NCBI GenBank assembly: GCA_040374085.1
Contig: JBEIVB010000097.1
Location: forward strand, 1 to 8,441
Origin: JBEIVB01 sp040374085
Lineage (GTDB): Bacteria; Bacteroidota; Bacteroidia; UBA4408
DNA: 8,441 nucleotides
Reading direction: 5' to 3'
Translations under genes and position numbers: made by a program
Shown: one piece after another, positions 1-6,337 of the stretch
How positions within the stretch are numbered: the first letter of the stretch is position 1
Layout of the letters: each line of letters begins with the position of its first letter
The notes under the pieces: model-generated
Seen by the model: the letters and a program-made list of their open reading frames with translations, nothing else
Database searches by the model: none
What the model was told of the DNA's origin: nothing

Positions 1-10
1 ATACAAAAGG

Positions 11-40
11 AAAGGCGCAAGATACACATCCTGCGCCTTT
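11..40 (-). terminator. Rho-independent terminator of the peptide transporter
   Basis: A perfect 9-bp inverted repeat, AAAGGCGCA (11-19) and TGCGCCTTT (32-40), with a 12-nt loop, lies just beyond the transporter stop codon. On the minus strand the stem is followed by CCTTTTGTAT, a short T-rich tract. Position and structure fit an intrinsic terminator for the minus-strand transporter. Confidence 0.75.
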
Positions 41-62
41 ACCAATGGGTTTTTAACCCTGT

Positions 63-1640
<1,578 letters not shown>

Positions 1641-1657
1641 GTTGAGGTGTTTTCCAA

Positions 1658-1687
1658 AAAAGGTATGGTTTGCGCAAGGATAATCAA
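1658..1687 (-). promoter_or_regulatory. Possible promoter of the peptide transporter
   Basis: Read on the minus strand, TTG (1687-1685), a 19-nt spacer and TACCTTTT (1665-1658) resemble the Bacteroidota TTG/TAnnTTTG promoter with one mismatch in the -7 element. The start codon would be only about 11 nt from the predicted transcript start, giving a very short leader. A GGATAA-tcaat-TTATCC inverted repeat (1678-1694) overlaps the -33 side and could be an operator or chance. Weak evidence. Confidence 0.3.
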
Positions 1688-1728
1688 TTTATCCAATGAG
1701 GCATAGGGTCTTCGGTGCAGATGGAAAC

Positions 1729-1759
1729 AAAAACGCCCCAACATAAGCGGGGCGTTTTT
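1729..1759 (-). terminator. Terminator between the adhesin and transporter genes
   Basis: A perfect 11-bp inverted repeat, AAAAACGCCCC (1729-1739) and GGGGCGTTTTT (1749-1759), has a 9-nt loop. It lies 25 nt past the stop codon of the minus-strand secreted protein. On the minus strand the stem ends in a run of five T followed by GTTT. This is a textbook intrinsic terminator and argues that the transporter downstream has its own promoter. The A/T arms make it potentially bidirectional. Confidence 0.9.
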
Positions 1760-1784
1760 GATTTTTAGGGGGGTAGATACAGCG

Positions 1785-3866
1785 TTAATGCTGCACGGCT
1801 ATGCGTCGAGGCTTGGCTTGCCCGCTCACCCAAAGGGTGTAAATACCGGCAGGCAAGTGCCCAACCGTCACTGTTATTAGGCTGCGCTCGGCCCGGGTTT
1901 CCAATAGAAGATTGCCGGTTGAGCTGAATATTTTCATCCAAGCACCAGCTTCAAGGCCTTCTACCCAAAGAACTTCATTGGCCGGATTGGGCCACATGCG
2001 CAGGTTGCTGTTTTGCACGTCTGACATTCCAACGGTAAGCACCTCAAAGGCGGCAGAGGCGGTTGGACAGCTGTTTTGGTCTACCACGCTAACGGTGTAG
2101 CTTCCATTTGCCAACGGGGTGTAGGTTTGGGAGGTAGCTCCGGTTATGGGGGCTCCGTTAAAGAACCACTGATAGGATAAGCCCGATGTTGTAGAAAGAA
2201 CCAGTCCGTCGAAGGTTATGGTTGGTGCAGTTGGATTGGCAACGGTGATGGTTACGGTTGCCGTGGAGCTGCAATTGCCGGAACTTACGGTGAGGGTGTA
2301 GGTGGTGGTAGCCGAGGGCGTGCACACCGGACTTGCGGAGGTGGGATCGCTCAATCCGGTGGTGGGGCTCCAAGAATAGGTGGTTCCGCCGCTGCCCTGC
2401 AGGGTGGTTGATGCGCCCGGGCAAACCAAGGCATCGGATCCGGCACCGGCCGTTAAGCTGCCTACGCTTACCACAATCTGATCGCTAGCGGTGCAACCGT
2501 TGGCGCTAACAGAAACGGTGTAGGTGGTGGAGGCATTTGGAGTAGCCACCGGGTTGGCAACGTTGGGGTTACTCAAGCCCGTAGCCGGACTCCACAATAC
2601 CGTAGCTCCGCTGCTTGGGGTGATTTGGGCAGACAATTGGGCCTGAGCCCCGCTGCAAATGCCGGCATCCGGACCGGCATTCACCGTTGGGTTGGGATTT
2701 GCCGTTACCACAACTGACGAGGATGTAGACGAGCAGCCTTGCGCATTGCTCACCACAACCGTGTAGCTGCCGCTTGTTCCAATGGTAACGGTTTGAGCGG
2801 TTGCTCCATTGCTCCACAAATACGTGAGGCCGCTTGGTGCCGAAAGCTGTACCGATCCTCCTTCGCAAAAAGTGGTATTCCCCAAGGTGGTTACGTTTGC
2901 CGAGGGAAGTGGATTTACGGTTACCTGCACAGTTGAAGAAACGGCGGTTCCACCCGGGCAGGTTATGCTCACGCTGTATAAGCCGGATGTTGTAACCGTA
3001 ATGCTTTGCCCGCCTTGTCCGTTGCTCCACAAATAGGTGCAGCCGGGTGTGGTGCAGGTGAGGGTGGCCGACTGTCCGGCGCAGATGTTGATGGGGCCGG
3101 CAGGGCTAACCTCTGCAGTGATGGTGCCTGGGCTGCTGGTAACGGTGATGTCGTCGATGGCCAACTCGGGCCGAGATCCGTTTTGGCCACCGCTAAGAGA
3201 ATACAGCCAGCGCACCTGAGCCAAGGCCTGGTTGTTGCAAACCGATGGCAGGGCAGCGGCAGGAATGGCCTCCACTGTGCCTTGTGGTTTGTAGGTTGTG
3301 GCGTTGCTGTTGCTCAGGAAAGGCGTGGCTCCTGGCACATCGGCCCAAGCACTCAGCGTGTCGGGGCGATACTGAAGCCGCAAACTGTAAAAGCGGGTTT
3401 GAGCGTTTACCCCAACGGTGCCGGTGTCCACAAATACCAGGTTGGAGAGCATGCGCCCGGTCCACCCTACTTGAATGTTTTGGCGCCCTAAGGTGTTCAG
3501 ACTCAGCACAGCAGCGCCCATAAACTTTTTAATCGTGGTAATCCCCGTGCTTGCACAACCATCAGTCAGGGGGTTTGATGTTTGCAAAAAGCTGACCCCA
3601 CGGTTGTTGCGGCCATTAATTCGGGCCCGGGCGGTTAGGTTGTAGGCGCACGTGTAGTTCCCCCGGGCCGTAAACACCGCCCCTTCTCGTACGGTATCAA
3701 TATGAAAGATCATATTGGACGGATAGGTTCCCGCCGCCGAGGTGCTGTCCCACTGAGTGAAGGAGTAGGTTCCGGTGCTGAGGTTAAAGGCAGCCGGGTT
3801 GGTTTGGGCAGATGTGCAGATGCTCATACCCAAGAACCCCGCTAAAAAAAGGTACCAATGTTTCAT
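1785..3866 (-). CDS. Secreted multi-Ig-domain protein with T9SS type A sorting domain
   Basis: This 693-residue protein is probably exported through Sec and then across the outer membrane by the type IX system, ending on the surface or in the medium. It starts with a signal peptide (residues 1-20, cleavage likely before QTNPAAF). Residues about 22-245 form a beta-rich domain ending in PELAIDDITVTSSP, the typical last strand of jelly-roll (lectin-like) domains. Five Ig/PKD-like modules follow at about 252-319, 321-390, 394-468, 471-543 and 548-611; most carry a Cys near the start plus YLWSNG, LWSPATGLS or YQWFFNG and a late SGSYTV-type strand. Residues about 620-693 are the sorting domain (LRMWPNPANEVLWVEGL, then LPAGIYTLWVSG and a basic end). 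No catalytic motif was found, so adhesion or matrix binding is an inference. A terminator follows. The GC content is visibly higher than in the region to its right. Confidence 0.93.
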   Translation of the reverse strand: MKHWYLFLAGFLGMSICTSAQTNPAAFNLSTGTYSFTQWDSTSAAGTYPSNMIFHIDTVREGAVFTARGNYTCAYNLTARARINGRNNRGVSFLQTSNPLTDGCASTGITTIKKFMGAAVLSLNTLGRQNIQVGWTGRMLSNLVFVDTGTVGVNAQTRFYSLRLQYRPDTLSAWADVPGATPFLSNSNATTYKPQGTVEAIPAAALPSVCNNQALAQVRWLYSLSGGQNGSRPELAIDDITVTSSPGTITAEVSPAGPINICAGQSATLTCTTPGCTYLWSNGQGGQSITVTTSGLYSVSITCPGGTAVSSTVQVTVNPLPSANVTTLGNTTFCEGGSVQLSAPSGLTYLWSNGATAQTVTIGTSGSYTVVVSNAQGCSSTSSSVVVTANPNPTVNAGPDAGICSGAQAQLSAQITPSSGATVLWSPATGLSNPNVANPVATPNASTTYTVSVSANGCTASDQIVVSVGSLTAGAGSDALVCPGASTTLQGSGGTTYSWSPTTGLSDPTSASPVCTPSATTTYTLTVSSGNCSSTATVTITVANPTAPTITFDGLVLSTTSGLSYQWFFNGAPITGATSQTYTPLANGSYTVSVVDQNSCPTASAAFEVLTVGMSDVQNSNLRMWPNPANEVLWVEGLEAGAWMKIFSSTGNLLLETRAERSLITVTVGHLPAGIYTLWVSGQAKPRRIAVQH
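2238..3113 (-). repeat. Tandem Ig-like module repeats inside the secreted protein
   Basis: Four consecutive modules of about 70-75 codons fall into two pairs. The first two share CxGxS...YLWSNG...SGxYxV; the next two share AGxDAxxC...WSPxTGLSxP...TTYTxxVS. The DNA still shows relatedness: the segment starting at 3019 and the one starting at about 2806 both read CC(A/G)TTGCTCCACAAATA. This points to module duplication within the gene. Confidence 0.7.
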
Positions 3867-3885
3867 GAGGTGAAGTTTGTTGGGT

Positions 3886-3893
3886 CAAAAATA
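3886..3893 (-). promoter_or_regulatory. -7 promoter element of the secreted Ig-domain gene
   Basis: On the minus strand this reads TATTTTTG, an exact match to the Bacteroidota -7 consensus TAnnTTTG, 19 nt before the start codon at 3866. No convincing TTG sits at the usual distance upstream, so only the -7 element is called. Confidence 0.4.
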
Positions 3894-4038
3894 GGGAAAG
3901 GAAAAGCAAGAAATAGGTTGGGAACACCTCGTTTTGAAGAAGTCACATAGATTATCCTAAACAACATATTTTGAATCCCCGGTTTTTGCGAGAAAAGCAG
4001 GAACGGCTGCGCATTCAAGCTCTTCTGAATACCTCGAA

Positions 4039-4395
4039 CTAACGAATGAGGCTTTTTAGAAAGGCAACCTCATCCACCAAAATTTGAATGGTTTTTTCGT
4101 ATTGCTGTATGAGCTTTTCGGGCAGGAAGTTATTCGTGGTGCCAATGGTGTTTTGATTTCCTTCTTGACTGCAATTGTTGAACACTTGCTTATCGTCGAA
4201 GCCCAGAATTTCCATCGGTCCAACCCCTAAAACCTCGCTGATTTCATTTAGTCGACGAATGGTTAGCTGTGTCTCGCCGGTTTCAATTTTGCTGTATGCC
4301 CTGATGCTCAGGTCCAGTTTTTCTGCAAGATGCTCTTGAGTCAGGTTTTTTAGCTCTCGAATCTGCTTGATTTTTACTTCAGGGTGAGAAATCAT
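4039..4395 (-). CDS. XRE-family helix-turn-helix transcriptional regulator
   Basis: This 118-residue cytoplasmic DNA-binding protein has an N-terminal Cro/C1-type helix-turn-helix at about residues 8-64: helix 2 is TQEHLAEKL (19-27), the recognition helix runs through SIRAYSKIETG (30-40), and TIRRLNEISEVLGV follows. After a polar linker (VFNNCSQEGNQNTIG), residues 92-118 form an amphipathic helix likely to dimerise as a coiled coil. This HTH plus C-terminal helix layout is common in small Bacteroidota XRE regulators. It is transcribed away from the lipoprotein gene, and a perfect palindrome abuts its likely promoter, suggesting autoregulation and possibly control of the neighbour. No toxin partner is adjacent, so an antitoxin role is not supported. 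GC is lower than in the flanking large genes. Confidence 0.92.
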   Translation of the reverse strand: MISHPEVKIKQIRELKNLTQEHLAEKLDLSIRAYSKIETGETQLTIRRLNEISEVLGVGPMEILGFDDKQVFNNCSQEGNQNTIGTTNNFLPEKLIQQYEKTIQILVDEVAFLKSLIR

Positions 4396-4415
4396 GTTTT
4401 TGCGGCTTAAAAGTT

Positions 4416-4423
4416 CAAAATTA
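4416..4423 (-). promoter_or_regulatory. -7 promoter element of the XRE regulator gene
   Basis: The minus strand reads TAATTTTG, an exact TAnnTTTG match 20 nt before the regulator start codon. The -33 region at the expected distance reads only TTCG, so upstream recognition is weak, as is usual for a gene controlled by an adjacent operator. Confidence 0.5.
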
Positions 4424-4436
4424 GAATAAATTATTC
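4424..4436. promoter_or_regulatory. Palindromic operator candidate for the XRE regulator
   Basis: GAATAA-A-TTATTC is a perfect 6+1+6 palindrome. It directly abuts the regulator -7 element and sits inside its -33/-7 spacer; two further flanking pairs extend it with one mismatch. A dimer bound here would occlude the regulator promoter. The divergent lipoprotein promoter begins 22 nt further on. Operator function is inferred from position and symmetry. Confidence 0.5.
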
Positions 4437-4457
4437 AAAAATCGAAGCATTTAGGTA

Positions 4458-4487
4458 TTTGGGGTTGTATGGGCCACGTTAGGTTTG
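4458..4487 (+). promoter_or_regulatory. Promoter of the lipoprotein gene
   Basis: TTTG (4458-4461), an 18-nt spacer and TAGGTTTG (4480-4487) match both halves of the Bacteroidota housekeeping promoter. Transcription would start near 4494 and leave a leader of about 144 nt before the ATG at 4638. The -7 element lies inside the left arm of the 4477-4615 inverted repeat. Confidence 0.6.
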
Positions 4488-4615
4488 CATCACAATAAAA
4501 TTGGTTGTTTGCCAAACTTATTGAATTTGATAAACAGCAGTGGAGTTCAGAACCCACTTTAAAAAACGGTCCTGCTTGAGGATTAATCAAGAGGTGGTTT
4601 CCGAAAAACCTAACG
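4477..4615. repeat. 10-bp inverted repeat bracketing an intergenic block
   Basis: CGTTAGGTTT (4477-4486) and AAACCTAACG (4606-4615) are exact reverse complements enclosing 119 bp. The block contains no supported gene on plus; on minus it is open and overlaps an 80-codon frame with a hydrophobic start that I do not call. Terminal symmetry, AT-richness and position between two genes suggest either a small intergenic repeat element or paired binding sites. Confidence 0.45.
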
Positions 4616-4637
4616 AGTAGGAAAAATAATAAAACAA
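4494..4637 (+). promoter_or_regulatory. Long 5' leader of the lipoprotein mRNA
   Basis: If the promoter at 4458-4487 is used, about 144 nt are transcribed before the start codon. Two short perfect hairpins are visible: CTTGA/TCAAG (4575-4579 with 4587-4591) and GGTTT/AAACC (4596-4600 with 4606-4610). The last 20 nt before the ATG are A-rich and unstructured. No known riboswitch class is recognised. Confidence 0.35.
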
Positions 4638-5048
4638 ATGAAAAAAACCGCTTTAGTATTATTTTGTGCATTAACATCTATTCTAGTTTTACCCGGATGC
4701 TCTGCAAGACTAATTGATTTTACAGTTATCAGTTCTAAAAATACAAGTTTCAAAATCGATAGAAGTCAAGGAGTTATGGTTTCTGCCTCCAGCAATGGGT
4801 TTTTGGGTATAGGCGCTTCAATTAAAGATGCCTTAGATAAGGCTTTGCAAAAAGCTGGGCCTGAGTATGACTTGCTCTTGGATGGTGTTGTTCGGCAACA
4901 GGACTTTTTCTTAGTAGCCGGGTACAAGGTGCAAGGGGTCGCCGTAAGCTCATCAAAGTTGAAAGCTTCTTTAGGCAAGGACGGGTATAAAGAATGGTGC
5001 TCTAAAAATCACATTTTCGATCCGGAGAGCGCTGTAGTCTCTGAGTAA
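4638..5048 (+). CDS. Small lipoprotein of unrecognised family
   Basis: This is a 136-residue envelope lipoprotein. MKKTALVLFC begins a signal peptide ending in the lipobox LPGC, giving acylated Cys21. No acidic surface-export signal follows the Cys (it reads CSARLIDF), so a periplasm-facing location is more likely than the cell surface. The mature part has a beta-rich start, a glycine-rich turn GFLGIGAS, a helix IKDALDKALQKAG (about 62-74), then strands YDLLLDGVVRQ and FFLVAGYKVQGVAVSS. That order loosely resembles small lipoproteins such as the TRL-like or DUF6567 type, but I cannot assign it. The C-terminal tail has one free Cys (EWCSKN). The gene is divergent from the XRE regulator, has its own promoter and a strong terminator, and is distinctly AT-rich. 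Function is unknown. Confidence 0.85.
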   Translation: MKKTALVLFCALTSILVLPGCSARLIDFTVISSKNTSFKIDRSQGVMVSASSNGFLGIGASIKDALDKALQKAGPEYDLLLDGVVRQQDFFLVAGYKVQGVAVSSSKLKASLGKDGYKEWCSKNHIFDPESAVVSE

Positions 5049-5062
5049 TAGGAAATTGAAAT

Positions 5063-5113
5063 GCTTTGAATCAACTTGGTACTAAATTACTGGGTTGATT
5101 CAAAGCTTTTTTT
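5063..5113 (+). terminator. Strong intrinsic terminator of the lipoprotein gene
   Basis: A perfect 13-bp inverted repeat, GCTTTGAATCAAC (5063-5075) and GTTGATTCAAAGC (5094-5106), is followed immediately by seven T (5107-5113), 15 nt after the stop codon. On the minus strand the stem is followed by ATTTCAATTTCC, so it may also stop transcripts arriving from the convergent gene at 5335-5868. Confidence 0.92.
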
Positions 5114-5129
5114 ACATTCATTGAATATC

Positions 5130-5214
5130 TTATTTGTTAATAAAATATTTATAGTTGGTTTGGGCCTCGGAAGGAATATCAATGCCCATGAAGCCGGCCA
5201 AAAGGAAGTGTCAT
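5130..5214 (-). pseudogene. Possible relic of a secreted-protein gene start
   Basis: Read on minus from 5210 to the TAA at 5132-5130, one frame gives HFLLAGFMGIDIPSEAQTN then YKYFINK and stop. The first 19 residues match the signal peptide and mature start of the Ig-domain protein in this window (YLFLAGFLGMSICTSAQTN) at 10 of 19 positions without gaps, including the AQTN cleavage region. An ATG lies 2 nt upstream (5214-5212) but in another frame, so one frameshift would restore the start. A good promoter match lies upstream. The best reading is the frame-broken remnant of an exported-protein gene. The alternative is the C-terminal tail of an unrelated lost gene, or chance. Confidence 0.35.
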
Positions 5215-5242
5215 TTTTTTATGCGGCGTCCTTTACGTGACG

Positions 5243-5271
5243 CAAAAGTATGTAAAGGGGTTAGACGCCAA
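5243..5271 (-). promoter_or_regulatory. Promoter-like sequence upstream of the gene relic
   Basis: On the minus strand, TTG (5271-5269), an 18-nt spacer and TACTTTTG (5250-5243) match the Bacteroidota consensus, with an ATG 29 nt further on (5214). It reads into the relic and not into any intact gene. The -7 element lies in the loop of an interrupted inverted repeat, GGCGTCCTTTAC (5225-5236) against GTAAAG (5252-5257) and GACGCC (5264-5269). Confidence 0.4.
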
Positions 5272-5334
5272 CTTCAACAGAGCCACTGAATTTGAGGTAT
5301 TTGCAGTGTATGCACCGCTGTGTAGCCGGTTAAC

Positions 5335-5868
5335 CTAAAACTCAAATCCCCCATAAATGCGCACATCTATTATGCTGCCCGGTCCCAGGGCGTAAAACCA
5401 AGAACTCTGCGGACGATCAGGATAGGTGTACTTTACCCCGGCAGAAGTGTCGAGGAACCATCTTCCGGCGTAGAACTTTTTCCCAATTCCTATGCCTAAA
5501 CCGTAATAATTAAATCCGGGGCTTCCCTCGGAACCCAAAAATGAGTTTCCAGAGCGAGGGGTGATTTCCGCTAGGCCGTATATGGCTTTTGCGTAATAAA
5601 AATACTTGTCTTCGCGCGCCTCGGCGGGTTTAGAGTAGGTGCGCCATTCCAGCCCTACCTGGGTTCCCGCTTTGTTGAACAAATTTCTGAAGTACTGGGT
5701 CCCAACCATGAGCAGGCTGTTTTGCTTTCGCGTAAATTCAAGTTTCCCCCCGGCCTTATACCCCATGCTTAATGGGTTGCTTATATGAACAGCAAATCTC
5801 ATGGATTGGGCCTGAAGATTTATGCAAAGGATAGCGTTGAGTAGAAAAAAAAGGATGTGTTTTTTCAT
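5335..5868 (-). CDS. Small outer-membrane beta-barrel-type protein
   Basis: This 177-residue protein has a clear signal peptide (MKKHILFFLLNAILCINLQA, cleavage before QSMRF). The mature chain alternates polar and hydrophobic residues in short strands separated by glycine/asparagine turns: KAGGKLEFTRK, SLLMVGTQYF, TQVGLEWRTYS, YYAKAIYGLAEI, YYGLGIGIGKKFY, WFLDTSAGVKYTY. It ends IDVRIYGGFEF, with the terminal Phe typical of proteins inserted by the BAM machinery. Length suits an eight-strand barrel. There is no TonB plug or enzymatic motif, so a specific role is not assignable. It stands alone: about 220 bp from the relic on one side, about 470 bp from the next gene on the other, and convergent with the lipoprotein gene. 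An all-beta periplasmic protein is the main alternative. Confidence 0.85.
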   Translation of the reverse strand: MKKHILFFLLNAILCINLQAQSMRFAVHISNPLSMGYKAGGKLEFTRKQNSLLMVGTQYFRNLFNKAGTQVGLEWRTYSKPAEAREDKYFYYAKAIYGLAEITPRSGNSFLGSEGSPGFNYYGLGIGIGKKFYAGRWFLDTSAGVKYTYPDRPQSSWFYALGPGSIIDVRIYGGFEF

Positions 5869-5931
5869 TTTGTAGGATGTATGATATGGTTATAATTGTT
5901 CTTTTTAATTCATATAACGAGTTTGTTTCCG

Positions 5932-5963
5932 CGAATATAAATTGTATTTTTTGCGATGTCAAA
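5932..5963 (-). promoter_or_regulatory. Possible promoter of the beta-barrel gene
   Basis: On the minus strand, TTTG (5963-5960), a 20-nt spacer and TATATTCG (5939-5932) fit the Bacteroidota promoter with one mismatch in the -7 element. The surroundings are strongly AT-rich, and the leader to the ATG at 5868 would be about 55-60 nt. Confidence 0.35.
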
Positions 5964-6013
5964 AAAATAATTTGGAAATAATTCATCTGCTCAAGATGAT
6001 GGGTGGGGCAAAT

Positions 6014-6068
6014 GGCAGGTATCCGAGTGGTATTCGAGTGCTTTTTTTCACCGCCCGGTATGCCTGCC
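6014..6068. repeat. Bulged inverted repeat in the intergenic region
   Basis: GGCAGGTATCCG (6014-6025) can pair with CGGTATGCCTGCC (6056-6068) over 12 pairs, including one wobble, with one bulged T. The 30-nt loop carries a run of seven T. It is not a standard terminator because no T run follows the stem. Confidence 0.4.
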
Positions 6069-6124
6069 AAGCTCTTTAACTGGGTATTTACGTGGCCAAA
6101 GAGCCTGTCTTGCCGAGTAAGTGC

Positions 6125-6197
6125 AACCGATTCGGTTTTGGATGTTATAAACCGGGTGCAGTCCGGTTATGATATATATGTAATATTGCAAACGGTT
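6125..6197. repeat. Cluster of AACCG/CGGTT half-sites
   Basis: AACCGA-T-TCGGTT (6125-6137) is a perfect palindrome. It is followed by AACCGG-7 nt-CCGGTT (6150-6168) and a further CGGTT at 6193-6197, making five half-sites in 73 bp. They could be operators or the stems of a structured RNA. Confidence 0.4.
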
Positions 6198-6210
6198 GCA
6201 GAGATTACAA

Positions 6211-6255
6211 GAACGAATTGTTTGGGTACGCTTTTTAAGAATCTGCAATTCGTTC
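6211..6255 (-). terminator. Weak terminator candidate for the propeller gene
   Basis: GAACGAATTG (6211-6220) and CAATTCGTTC (6246-6255) form a perfect 10-bp stem with a 25-nt loop, about 80 nt past the propeller-gene stop. On minus the stem is followed by TTGTAATCTCT, only moderately T-rich. No better terminator is visible for this gene. It could instead be a structural or binding element. Confidence 0.3.
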
Positions 6256-6337
6256 CCGAAAATAAACAGAAGCGGATATTGTTTGGGGTTTTCGTCCTCT
6301 TAACCTTAGTAAATAGACCATCGAGTTAACTCTAATC

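Larger units (their letters stand above)
5869..6337. other. Long intergenic region without a supported gene
   Basis: The 469 bp between the barrel gene and the end of the propeller gene hold no convincing reading frame; the open frames on both strands lack a signal, domain or start context. The part next to the barrel gene (about 5880-6000) is AT-rich promoter DNA. The rest is dense in inverted repeats: a bulged hairpin at 6014-6068, an AACCG/CGGTT cluster at 6125-6197, a 10-bp perfect inverted repeat at 6211-6255 and a GAGTTAACTC palindrome at 6323-6332. No tRNA or known RNA family is recognised, and no TAnnTTTG promoter reads across it on the plus strand. Confidence 0.6.

Noticed and set aside
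4424..4486. attC recombination site ending at GTTAGGT
   Set aside because: No RYYYAAC core site precedes it within attC distance and no paired L boxes are seen, so only an isolated core-like 7-mer is present.
4435..4677. 80-codon minus-strand frame with a hydrophobic start, overlapping the lipoprotein start
   Set aside because: It begins inside the well-supported lipoprotein signal sequence on the opposite strand, has no promoter or domain, and the rest is the AT-rich inverted-repeat block read through.
4039..5048. Toxin-antitoxin pair (XRE protein plus neighbour)
   Set aside because: The genes are divergent rather than co-transcribed, and the neighbour is a lipoprotein with a signal peptide, not a toxin-like protein.
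5182..5289. 35-codon very basic plus-strand frame preceded by a GGAAGGA ribosome-site-like sequence
   Set aside because: Too short to judge, antisense to the gene relic, with no promoter at a suitable distance and no recognisable ribosomal or regulatory peptide pattern.
6003..6329. 108-codon plus-strand frame in the intergenic region
   Set aside because: No start context, signal or domain; it runs through several inverted repeats and is opposed by another open frame on minus.
5327..6332. Matching GTTAAC palindromes next to the ends of both right-hand minus genes (GGTTAACC at 5327-5334, GAGTTAACTC at 6323-6332)
   Set aside because: The flanking bases differ and neither has a terminator tail; likely coincidence of short palindromes.
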